In this document: positions 1-6,820 of the stretch, piece after piece
How the letters are laid out: each line of letters begins with the position of its first letter
Numbering within the stretch: the first letter of the stretch is position 1
Assembly: GCA_051010015.1 (NCBI GenBank)
Contig: JBPCVZ010000122.1
Span: 1 to 18,387, forward strand
DNA length: 18,387 nt
Reading direction: 5' to 3'
DNA from: CAJQQK01 sp051010015
GTDB taxonomy: Bacteria > Pseudomonadota > Alphaproteobacteria > Rhizobiales > Hyphomicrobiaceae
Program-made: the position numbers and the translations under genes
Notes under the pieces: model-generated
The model's database searches: none
Seen by the model: the letters and a program-made list of their open reading frames with translations, nothing else
What the model was told of the DNA's origin: nothing

Positions 1-54
1 GCATGGTTTTATTGCGGCATCGCGAACTGGAAAAACTCTGCTTATCAGCCTATG

Positions 55-70
55 ATTGAAATTGTTCAAT
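55..70. promoter_or_regulatory. Perfect inverted repeat upstream of CBS gene (Crp/Fnr-like half-site spacing)
   Basis: ATTGAA and TTCAAT flank a 4-nt spacer, ATTG, giving a perfect 6-bp inverted repeat 36 nt upstream of the CBS start codon. The geometry of five conserved bases, four spacer bases and an inverted five resembles Crp/Fnr-family sites, whose known Fnr form is TTGAT-N4-ATCAA. Here the half-site is TTGAA, so the match is only partial. It could equally be chance in a locally AT-rich stretch. Confidence 0.3.
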
Positions 71-106
71 GAACACGCGGGGGGCCCTTACTCAAAGGAG
101 CATGCC

Positions 107-544
107 ATGCAAGTCCGCGAAATAATGAGAGGCAAGTCGCACAGCCAGCTCAAGTACGCGAAGATCACGGATACGGTCGAGGAAGTCATCTGCCGGCTCC
201 GTATCGAAAACGTTGGCGCCGTCCCGATCCGCGCTTCGAACGATGACATCGTCGGCATGATCTCAGAACGCGATGTCGTTCGCGCAATCGCGGATTTCGG
301 GCCGCGAGCGTTGGCCATGAACTGCACCGAAATCGTCCAACGAGACCTGCAAACCTGCAATCCTGACGACTCGATGGCGCGTGTTGCGCGGCATATGACA
401 GACCGACGCGTCAGACATCTGCTGGTCACCACGGACGATGAAATTACGGGCATCGTCAGTATTGGCGACGTGGTGAAGCATCGCCTCGAGGAACTTGAGC
501 TCGAAGCCGGTGTACTGCGGGATTTAGCTGTCGCCAGGGCATAG
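107..544 (+). CDS. Twin CBS-domain protein
   Basis: This 145-residue soluble protein consists almost wholly of two CBS motifs, roughly residues 8-66 and 75-132. The second contains the typical GIVSIGDVVK end of a CBS repeat. CBS pairs usually bind adenosyl nucleotides and regulate an attached or partner protein; no catalytic domain is attached here. The start is set at the ATG at 107 because AAAGGAG lies 6 nt upstream. A TTG at 56 would add 17 residues, but there is no ribosome site before it. The gene converges on the DNA ligase with a gap of 48 bp, so it is transcribed separately. Its target is unknown. Stand-alone proteins of this type are common in alphaproteobacteria. Confidence 0.88.
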   Translation: MQVREIMRGKSHSQLKYAKITDTVEEVICRLRIENVGAVPIRASNDDIVGMISERDVVRAIADFGPRALAMNCTEIVQRDLQTCNPDDSMARVARHMTDRRVRHLLVTTDDEITGIVSIGDVVKHRLEELELEAGVLRDLAVARA

Positions 545-592
545 GTATGACAGGCACATGTGGTGCCGGTCGGGGGCAAGCGGCGGATACCA

Positions 593-2191
593 CTAAACCT
601 GCGCCGCCAGCAGCGTCTTGAGGTCGGCAAGCGTGCCGGCTTCTTCCTTGGGCTTGTCGTGGCGCCAGCGCGCCATACGCGGGAAGCGCAGCGCGATGCC
701 GGATTTGTGGCGTGTGCTTTCCTGTATGCCCTCGAAGGCGATCTCGAAGACGTGCTCGGGCGTCACCTGGCGGACGGGACCGAAGCGGGCAAGCGTGTTG
801 CGACGCACCCAAGCGGTAATCTCGCGGAACTCGGCATCGGTGAGGCCGGAATAGGCCTTGGTGAAGGGCACCAGTTCTGCGCCATCCCATACCGCGAAGG
901 TGAAATCGGTGAACAGGTTGGCGCGCCGCCCGTGACCCTGCTGAGCGTAAACCATCACGGCATCGACTGTGAGCGGGTCGATCTTCCATTTCCACCAGTC
1001 ACCACGCTTACGGCCCGACAGATACGGACTGTCGTGGCGTTTCAACATCACGCCCTCGGCGTGCATGCCGCGTGCGCCCTGGCGAATGGTGGCCAGTTCC
1101 TCCCAGGTATCGAACCTTATGAGGGGTGACAGACGGAGATTGGCTTGCGGCGGACAGTCGGCGATCAAGGCTTCGAGTGCACTACGGCGATCGGCGAAGG
1201 GCCTGACGCGGATGTCGTCGCCGCTATGTTCGAGGAGGTCGTAGGCGCGCAGCACGACGGGCGCTTCGGCAAGCAGCTTTTTCGGCACGATCTTGCGTCC
1301 GATGCGTTTTTGCAGATCGTTGAATGGCAGCGGCGCATCACTGCCGTGGTTCCAAGCCAGCAGTTCCCCGTCGATAACGGTGCCTTCCGGGAGGAAGTCG
1401 CGCGTCGCCACCAATTCGGGAAAGCGGTCGGTGATCAGCTCTTCGCCGCGCGACCATAGGAAATGGTTGCCGCCACGGACGATAAGTTGACCGCGGATGC
1501 CGTCCCATTTGTGCTCCGCCGACCAGTCGGCCGGAGCGCCGAGGTCCGACGGCCCATCGTCGAGCTGATAGGCGAGGTAGAACGGATAGGGCTTGGAGAG
1601 GTCCGCAGCCGGATCGTAGGCATGGAAGAGATTTTCGTACGTGACCGTGTCCGGCGTCCAATCGCCCATCAGGCGGTGGCTCAATTCAGCCTCATCGATA
1701 CCGGTCGCGCGCGACAGAGACCGCGTCATGAGCTTCTGGCTGACGCCCATGCGAAAACCGCCCGTGATCAGCTTGTTGAACACGAAGCGCTCGGTTGGCG
1801 CCAATAGGTCCCAGGCGGCGAGAATTTTGTCGCGTTTGCCGGCTTCGTCGAGCGCGGCAAAAGACTTCGTCACATCGATCCAGTAGGTCAGGCTTTGGTC
1901 GCTGCCGCAGGTGGCCTCGGGCAGAATGACGGCGATAGTCTCGGCGAGATCACCGACGATGGCGTAAGACTCCTCGAACAGCCAGAGCGGCAGGCCGGCA
2001 TGTTCGGCCGCCCACTGACGCAGCAACGTTGTCGACACGCCGCGGCGCGGCCGGCGTCCGGAAAGCAGCCCGATGGTCCAGAGGCGGTCCGCTTCTGGTG
2101 CTTCCATGAAGTATGCGGCGAGCGCGTCAACCTTGACGGTCGTCTTCGTTGTCTGGTCGAGCGCGGTGAACAGGGCGGCGAAGCGCTTCAT
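593..2191 (-). CDS. ATP-dependent DNA ligase (cisplatin damage response type)
   Basis: The 532-residue protein is an ATP-dependent DNA ligase that seals nicks through a lysyl-AMP intermediate. The N-terminal DNA-binding domain covers about residues 1-200. The nucleotidyltransferase motif is KWDGIR, with Lys228 as the adenylated lysine. DGELLAW (274-280), EGVMLK (379-384) and WKWKIDP (400-406) match ligase motifs III, IV and V, and an OB domain follows. Family knowledge: this subgroup is found with an MBL-fold exonuclease in alphaproteobacterial repair cassettes, where it is annotated as a cisplatin-response ligase. Here the ATG overlaps the exonuclease stop by one base (TGATG), so the two are translationally coupled. 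The length is normal and no motif is missing. It is a repair ligase, not the replicative NAD-dependent LigA. Confidence 0.94.
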   Translation of the reverse strand: MKRFAALFTALDQTTKTTVKVDALAAYFMEAPEADRLWTIGLLSGRRPRRGVSTTLLRQWAAEHAGLPLWLFEESYAIVGDLAETIAVILPEATCGSDQSLTYWIDVTKSFAALDEAGKRDKILAAWDLLAPTERFVFNKLITGGFRMGVSQKLMTRSLSRATGIDEAELSHRLMGDWTPDTVTYENLFHAYDPAADLSKPYPFYLAYQLDDGPSDLGAPADWSAEHKWDGIRGQLIVRGGNHFLWSRGEELITDRFPELVATRDFLPEGTVIDGELLAWNHGSDAPLPFNDLQKRIGRKIVPKKLLAEAPVVLRAYDLLEHSGDDIRVRPFADRRSALEALIADCPPQANLRLSPLIRFDTWEELATIRQGARGMHAEGVMLKRHDSPYLSGRKRGDWWKWKIDPLTVDAVMVYAQQGHGRRANLFTDFTFAVWDGAELVPFTKAYSGLTDAEFREITAWVRRNTLARFGPVRQVTPEHVFEIAFEGIQESTRHKSGIALRFPRMARWRHDKPKEEAGTLADLKTLLAAQV

Positions 2192-3237
2192 CAGGCGACC
2201 TCTCCGTTACCGTCTTGTTTTTCGGCGGCGTTTTCCACTGCAACGTCGGCGATTTCACCTTCGAATTCGGTTTCAACGATTTCAGCCTGATAGCCCTGTT
2301 CCTCGAGCCAACGGCGAAAAACGGCCGTGTAACCGTGGGTGACGAAGATGCGCTCGGCGCCGGTTGCCTTGATCGCCTCGTTGAGACCTGACCAATCGGC
2401 ATGATCGGAAAGGATGAACCCGCGGTCGACGGACCGGCGGCGGCGGATGCCGCGCAGCGCCATCCAGCCGCTGGCGAACGCCGTCGCGATGGGCCCGAAG
2501 CCGCGTGGCCAGTTGTTGTTCAAGGCCGAAGGCGTCGCGATGATCAGCGCACCGGGATAGGCCTTGCGGTCGAGATCGCCGGTGAGGCGCACGGTTTCGG
2601 GCAGGTCGATCCCCTGCGCGCGCAGTACCTCGTTGGTGTTCTCGATCGCGCTATGCGTCAGGATCGGGCCGATCGACGTGTCAATGTTGGCCAGGATACG
2701 TTGCGCCTTGCCAAGCGCGTAGGCGCCGATTGCGCAGGTCTTGCCGGCATCACGATTGACCTGCCACCAGGCGTTGATGTCGGCGATGACTTCGGCCTGC
2801 GGCAGCCATTTGAAGACCGGCAGGCCGAACGTGCACTCGCTGATAAAGGCATCGCAGGTGACCGGCTCGAACGCTTCGGACAGGCCATCGGGCACGGTCT
2901 TGTAGTCACCGGAGACAACCCAGACCTCGCCACTCACCTCGACGCGGATCTGGGCCGAGCCCGGCACGTGGCCGGCAGGGTGGAAGGAGACGGTGGCGTC
3001 ACCGATTGTGATTGGGGTGCCGTAGGTCGTGGTCTCCAGCTTGATTTCGTCGCCGAGACGGTAGCGGATGACGGGGGCCGCGGTTTCCGTCGCGAGATAG
3101 CGCTGCATGTTGGGGCGTGCGTGATCGGCGTGACCATGTGTGATCAACGCACGGTCGACCGGTCGCCATGGATCGATGTAGAAATCTCCGGCCGGACAAT
3201 AGATGCCGCGATCCGTGAATGTGAGCAGGTTAGACAC
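2191..3237 (-). CDS. Ligase-associated DNA damage response exonuclease (MBL fold, beta-CASP-like)
   Basis: The 348-residue metallo-beta-lactamase-fold nuclease belongs to the group that accompanies the repair ligase. The metal-binding motif HGHADH lies at residues 34-39. Further metal ligands are probably His90 (HPAGH), Asp111 (SGDYK), Asp278-His279 (LSDHAD) and His301 (THGY). It is expected to trim DNA ends before ligation, as SNM1/Artemis-like enzymes do. The start is the GTG at 3237: no ATG fits the N-terminus, the following residues match the family start, and no Shine-Dalgarno is visible. A TATATA box ends 7 nt before the GTG, so translation may be leaderless. The stop overlaps the ligase start. 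The two other usual cassette members, a DEXH helicase and a PdeM-type phosphoesterase, are not in the window. Confidence 0.93.
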   Translation of the reverse strand: MSNLLTFTDRGIYCPAGDFYIDPWRPVDRALITHGHADHARPNMQRYLATETAAPVIRYRLGDEIKLETTTYGTPITIGDATVSFHPAGHVPGSAQIRVEVSGEVWVVSGDYKTVPDGLSEAFEPVTCDAFISECTFGLPVFKWLPQAEVIADINAWWQVNRDAGKTCAIGAYALGKAQRILANIDTSIGPILTHSAIENTNEVLRAQGIDLPETVRLTGDLDRKAYPGALIIATPSALNNNWPRGFGPIATAFASGWMALRGIRRRRSVDRGFILSDHADWSGLNEAIKATGAERIFVTHGYTAVFRRWLEEQGYQAEIVETEFEGEIADVAVENAAEKQDGNGEVA

Positions 3238-3243
3238 GACGAA

Positions 3244-3272
3244 TATATAGGGCGTGCGGCTGCAAATTTCAG
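3244..3272 (-). promoter_or_regulatory. Putative promoter of the exonuclease-ligase operon
   Basis: On the minus strand CTGAAA (3272-3267) lies 17 nt before TATATA (3249-3244). These match the sigma-70 -35 and -10 consensus at four of six bases each. The likely start of transcription falls at or next to the GTG at 3237, which would make the mRNA leaderless. This is a pattern match in a 53-bp gap, not proof. Confidence 0.35.
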
Positions 3273-3290
3273 GTCCCGAGATGCGGGCGG

Positions 3291-3620
3291 CTAGCCGCCA
3301 CCACGCTGGAAAGTCTGATCGAAGATGCCAAGAAAGGCGCGCCGCGCCTCGTCACTGAGACCTTCCAGGTAGAGCGTAACCTTGGCGCGCGGCAGGCGCA
3401 TCAGGCCACCGAGCACGGCAGGTTCGAGTTTTTCGAAGACGATCCGCACGGCGGCGCCGCCGGCCGCTGGATGGGCCACGGCGTAGGTCGTGATATCGCT
3501 TGCGCTCGTGGCGGATGCCGGCGCATCCGGATCGAGGCGCACAACCCCGGCCTCGAATTCTACCGGTTTAATCGACATGATCTTTTCGACTTGTGCCGCG
3601 ACAGGCTTTTCGTCCGCCAT
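3291..3620 (-). CDS. Unrecognised 109-residue protein, last gene of the aor cluster
   Basis: I do not recognise this family. The 109-residue protein has no signal peptide, membrane segment or cysteine cluster. The middle is Ala-rich (residues 30-60), and the C-terminal half looks like a compact alpha/beta region, VTLYLEGLSDEARRAFLGI, followed by a C-terminal QRGGG. The ATG at 3620 is chosen because it follows the MoaD-like stop by only 4 nt. Longer in-frame starts would overlap that gene heavily. The position says it is co-expressed with the AOR accessory genes, so a role in AOR maturation or assembly is possible but unproven. A 12-bp palindrome, GCGGCTAGCCGC (3287-3298), spans its stop codon. 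Confidence 0.7.
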   Translation of the reverse strand: MADEKPVAAQVEKIMSIKPVEFEAGVVRLDPDAPASATSASDITTYAVAHPAAGGAAVRIVFEKLEPAVLGGLMRLPRAKVTLYLEGLSDEARRAFLGIFDQTFQRGGG

Positions 3621-3624
3621 GCGC

Positions 3625-3876
3625 TCAACCACCCGCCACGGGTGGCCAGACGGCGAGATGGTCGCCGTCCTTGAGACGCGCTTCGCCACGCTCGAACGGG
3701 GCCTGGTAGATGCCGTTGAGCAGAACCAAATGGCAGGACTCGCGCGGGACATTGTGGGCGTCGAGGATGCTCAGAATCGAAGTACCGTCGGCAACATCGA
3801 TTATTGCTTCATTGCGCTCGGCATTGGCAGGCAGATGCTGGCCGAGCGATGCGTAGAGCTTCATGGTAATCTTCAT
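3625..3876 (-). CDS. MoaD/ThiS-family sulfur carrier protein (AOR-associated)
   Basis: The 83-residue protein has the beta-grasp layout of MoaD/ThiS. It starts MKITMKLYASLGQHLP, has a central IIDVADGTSILSIL, and ends in VAGG. The C-terminal Gly-Gly is what a MoaB/MoeB-type enzyme adenylates to make the thiocarboxylate that donates sulfur to molybdopterin. A MoaD-like gene next to tungsten AOR genes is a known arrangement, usually read as a dedicated factor for the bis-pterin tungsten cofactor. The ATG at 3876 lies 14 nt beyond the aorC-like stop. A TTG at 3894 and an internal ATG at 3864 are alternatives, and no strong ribosome site decides among them. No MoaE partner is present here. Confidence 0.85.
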   Translation of the reverse strand: MKITMKLYASLGQHLPANAERNEAIIDVADGTSILSILDAHNVPRESCHLVLLNGIYQAPFERGEARLKDGDHLAVWPPVAGG

Positions 3877-3890
3877 GTCAATGCGTCGTC

Positions 3891-5372
3891 TCAAACCGGA
3901 AGCGCGATCTTGGGACCGGACGGACCGTGGCCGGGCGTTCCCTGGGCCGTCGCGACGTACGCCTCGGGAAGCCGCTCGGGCGCCTCAAGAAGGCGCTCTT
4001 TCCAGGGACCAAGCGAAAGGCCCGTCTGAATCAAGCCACGCAGCATGCCGATGTTTTCTGTCATGCCGATGCATTGGGCGCCGACAAGTTTGTCGCCGCC
4101 GAATTCGAGGCGGATATAGCGATAGTTGTCGTCGTCAACCTTCGCGACGGAGTCGCCTCCATCAACGCCTTGCCACTGGCCAAACGATGACGAGATCAAC
4201 CCCAACGTGTCGAGCACGTTCATGTTGAGCGAACCACGATGCCGGGTCGGCTTGCCGACCATGTTCATGGCGGCGAGATAGCCATGTTCGACGGCGACCG
4301 GCTGAATGGCAAGCATGTCATGGGCGCCGGTCGACAGGTCCATACCTTCGGCGACATCGCCCGCGGCATAGACATCGGATGCGCTGGTGGCAAGATGGTC
4401 ATCAACCGTGATGCCATTGCCGACCTTGATCCCGCTGCCGTCGAGAAAGTCGGTGTTGGAGCGCACGCCAGTGGCGATCACGACGAGGCTGGCACTAATC
4501 GTTTCACCATTGCCGAGCGCGACCCGCAGGCCGTCACCGGACGCGACCGGCGTATTGTCATTGGTCGTTGGCGCTGCCGGTGCGGCACCTGAAGCCGGGT
4601 AGGACGAGGGCGATGGCTGCGATGACGACATGCCGAACAAACGGCCAAAGAAACCTGGCTCTTGCTGCGCGGAATCGCCCGCCTCGCCCTGACTCTGGGC
4701 CTGGTCGGCGGTGCCGGCAGCGGGTGCAGCAGCGCCGGCGGCGCGGATCGCTTCGACCGTCGTGCCGGTGATGACACGCACGCCCTGGTCCTCGCACCAG
4801 CGCTTGAGCATATTGCCGGCGGTTTCGTCGAGCATGCGCGGCACCATGCGATCGCCCATTTCAACGACCGTCAGCTTGACACCGGCCTTGGCCAGCGACT
4901 CAAGGATGATCGAGCCGATAAAACCGGCGCCGACCAAGACGACGGGCGCGTCCTTCTGCGCGCGATTGGTGATGTAGCGGGCATCGTCAAGCGTCCAGCA
5001 GGTATGGACACCCGGCTGGTCGAGACCGTCAATCGGCGGCCGCACGGGACTGGCACCGGTTGCGATGAGCAGCTTATCGTAGTTCAGTGTCGAACCGTCT
5101 TTGAGCGAGACGGATTTGGCACCGGTATCGACGGACGTGGTCGGCCCCTCGACGACCTTGATGGCCTGTTCTTGGTAGTGGTCGTTTGTCTGGCGCAGAT
5201 AAGTGCCGTCCTCGCCGATCTTGCCTTCGAGAAGATAGGGAATGGCCATGCGAGAGTAAGGCGGCTCGCCTTCGCCGGCGACGAGCGTGATCTCGGCTGA
5301 AGGATCCTGATTGCGGATCGTTTCGGCGGCGGTGACACCGGCGGGGCCGGCACCGAGGATGACGTGATGCAT
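3891..5372 (-). CDS. aorC: FAD/NAD(P)-dependent oxidoreductase, AorC-like subunit of AOR
   Basis: The 493-residue flavoprotein has two Rossmann motifs, GAGPAG (7-12) for FAD and GAGFIG (148-153) for NAD, and the second FAD signature VYAAGDVAE (334-342). It fits the pyridine nucleotide-disulfide oxidoreductase fold, but no CxxxxC redox disulfide is visible, so it looks like a ferredoxin/rubredoxin-NAD reductase type. In AorABC-type enzymes the FAD subunit passes AOR electrons to NAD+; I infer the same role from the neighbours. Unusually, residues 210-279 (nt 4535-4745) form an Ala/Pro/Ser/Gln-rich insertion in the NAD domain, with a central hydrophobic patch GFFGRLFGM. The start lies 2 nt after the ATPase stop, and GAAAGG provides a ribosome site inside that gene's end. 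Confidence 0.88.
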   Translation of the reverse strand: MHHVILGAGPAGVTAAETIRNQDPSAEITLVAGEGEPPYSRMAIPYLLEGKIGEDGTYLRQTNDHYQEQAIKVVEGPTTSVDTGAKSVSLKDGSTLNYDKLLIATGASPVRPPIDGLDQPGVHTCWTLDDARYITNRAQKDAPVVLVGAGFIGSIILESLAKAGVKLTVVEMGDRMVPRMLDETAGNMLKRWCEDQGVRVITGTTVEAIRAAGAAAPAAGTADQAQSQGEAGDSAQQEPGFFGRLFGMSSSQPSPSSYPASGAAPAAPTTNDNTPVASGDGLRVALGNGETISASLVVIATGVRSNTDFLDGSGIKVGNGITVDDHLATSASDVYAAGDVAEGMDLSTGAHDMLAIQPVAVEHGYLAAMNMVGKPTRHRGSLNMNVLDTLGLISSSFGQWQGVDGGDSVAKVDDDNYRYIRLEFGGDKLVGAQCIGMTENIGMLRGLIQTGLSLGPWKERLLEAPERLPEAYVATAQGTPGHGPSGPKIALPV

Positions 5373-5374
5373 GC

Positions 5375-6568
5375 TCAGCCTTTCGAGTAAGTGCGCACGC
5401 GGTCAGGAAAGGTGCGCGTCAGATAATCCTCAAACATCGGCACGGTGAATGCGATGTCGCCGTGGGCAGGACTGTATATCATACCCTTGTTAATGATCGT
5501 AGCACGTCTTGGGCCGAGGCTCTGCGCACTTTCGCCGAGCCGGTCAGCGACGTCGGATGATCGGTACGGGCCTTCGCCGAGGCTTGCCATGGCGAGCACG
5601 TATTCGCGCTCTTTCGGCGTGAGACGTTCGAAGCGAACGCGGAAGAAGCCGTCATCGAGACGCTTGAGCACGAGCGGCGAAGCCGCCTCAACATCTTGCA
5701 ACTGGAACGGCGAGCGATCGGCGGCGTTCCATGTCTGGTACCCCCACTCCTGCAGGAAGTACGGGTAACCCATTGCGCGATCGACAATGGCATCGAGTGC
5801 CTTGTTCGAAATCTTTTCGCCTTCGTCTTCGATCGGTTGGCGGATGGCTCTCTTAGCTGCTGGTTTGTCGAGCGGGCCAATCGCAGGGTAGTCGAACAAA
5901 CGCTCAGCGTAGGACTTGGCATCACCTGACAGGGCCGCAACCTGAGGCAATCCGGCGCCGAACAAGAGAATTGGCAAGCGCTTCTGGTTGACCCGGTGAA
6001 TGGCGACGATGAGCGCGGCCAGTTCCTTGTCGGAGAGGTACTGGATCTCGTCAATCAGCAATGTCCACGCGCGGCCCGCTGCCTTGGCGGCTTCGCCGAC
6101 CCGTAGGAACAAGTCGACAAGGTCATATTCAAGATTGCCGCTATCAGCAACGCCCGGCTCGGGATCGACAGAGATTGAGAAATCGCCCATCGAGACCTTG
6201 AATTTGCCGGCGATCGATTTCAATGCCTGCAACGCCTTGTGCGCGGCCGCCTTGGCGCTTTCCGCGTTCGAGAGCCGGCGCAGGACTTGATGGATCTTGG
6301 GATAGACGAGCTCGACCAGCGCCTCATCTTCGGGCGCCTCGATGAACGAGGCGAGGTGATTGTGCGTTTCCGCCAGTTCCTCGATCGCGTTGAGCAGGAC
6401 GGTCTTGCCGGTACCGCGCAGGCCAAGCAGGATTTGCGACTTGTCGTGACGACCGAGCACGATGCGCTGGATGGCGATATCAGCGCTTTTTATGACGCTG
6501 TCACGTCCGGCCAATTGCGGCGGGCGCGATCCAGCCCCGGGGGCGAATGGGTTACGTACAGGGTCCAT
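5375..6568 (-). CDS. AAA/STAND-like ATPase in the aor cluster
   Basis: This 397-residue ATP-binding protein has Walker A GLRGTGKT (49-56, Lys55) and Walker B LLIDE (170-174). A sensor-like strand LPILLFGAG follows, and the C-terminal part, from about residue 300, looks like a winged helix. The layout resembles the Orc1/Cdc6-like AAA_16 or STAND ATPases, whose partners are mostly unknown. I chose the ATG at 6568 because MDPVRNPFAPGAG is the usual start of this family; TTG 6592 and ATG 6583 are upstream alternatives. No Shine-Dalgarno is visible. The stop is 2 nt before aorC, so the two are coupled. The gene looks less GC-rich than its neighbours and has an AT-rich promoter, which suggests later insertion. 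Its link to AOR function is not established. Confidence 0.85.
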   Translation of the reverse strand: MDPVRNPFAPGAGSRPPQLAGRDSVIKSADIAIQRIVLGRHDKSQILLGLRGTGKTVLLNAIEELAETHNHLASFIEAPEDEALVELVYPKIHQVLRRLSNAESAKAAAHKALQALKSIAGKFKVSMGDFSISVDPEPGVADSGNLEYDLVDLFLRVGEAAKAAGRAWTLLIDEIQYLSDKELAALIVAIHRVNQKRLPILLFGAGLPQVAALSGDAKSYAERLFDYPAIGPLDKPAAKRAIRQPIEDEGEKISNKALDAIVDRAMGYPYFLQEWGYQTWNAADRSPFQLQDVEAASPLVLKRLDDGFFRVRFERLTPKEREYVLAMASLGEGPYRSSDVADRLGESAQSLGPRRATIINKGMIYSPAHGDIAFTVPMFEDYLTRTFPDRVRTYSKG

Positions 6569-6594
6569 GCCACATATAGGCATATCTATCAAAA

Positions 6595-6624
6595 TATAAC
6601 AATGTATATGGATAAATTGTTATA
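6595..6624. promoter_or_regulatory. 30-bp imperfect palindrome, likely operator of the ATPase-aorC operon
   Basis: TATAACAAT (6595-6603) pairs perfectly with ATTGTTATA (6616-6624), and three further base pairs lie inside, so 12 of 15 positions are symmetric. It overlaps the spacer and -10 region of the promoter at 6606-6634 and ends 27 nt before the ATPase start. This placement suits a repressor site. The regulator is not identified; no regulator gene adjoins it. Confidence 0.6.
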
Positions 6625-6634
6625 CTAATGTCAA
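6606..6634 (-). promoter_or_regulatory. Putative promoter of the ATPase-aorC-moaD operon
   Basis: On the minus strand a consensus -35 TTGACA lies at 6634-6629. With a 17-nt spacer the -10 would be CCATAT (6611-6606); with 20 nt it would be TATACA (6608-6603). The -35 is perfect but the -10 is weak, which fits a regulated promoter. The area is clearly AT-rich against its surroundings. Confidence 0.5.
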
Positions 6635-6775
6635 TTTTACTAGAAATGCCCTTCGCGGCACTAATTGACAACGCAGTGATCCTGTCGATCGCGTGCATCT
6701 CGCAGCGCGGGCACCGCCGGCCAAGTGCCGACAGCGACTTCTAGACCGCGATCGCCTGCCGGGGTTTGCCGACAT

Positions 6776-6808
6776 GGTCGTTGATGTCCATCAGCGACAT
6801 CAACGACC
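6776..6808. repeat. Perfect 13-bp stem-loop just downstream of the AOR gene
   Basis: GGTCGTTGATGTC (6776-6788) and GACATCAACGACC (6796-6808) are exact reverse complements around the 7-nt loop CATCAGC. The structure begins 12 nt after the AOR stop codon in the direction of transcription. There is no T-run behind it, so a classical intrinsic terminator is unlikely. An mRNA-stabilising or attenuating 3' hairpin, or a protein site, fits better. It would separate expression of aorAB from the ATPase-aorC genes. Confidence 0.75.
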
Positions 6809-6820
6809 TGCCCGTCGTCG

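Noticed and set aside
545..592. Terminator between the CBS gene and the ligase
   Set aside because: Only a 5-bp stem (GGCAC/GTGCC, 553-567) without a T-run; too weak to call.
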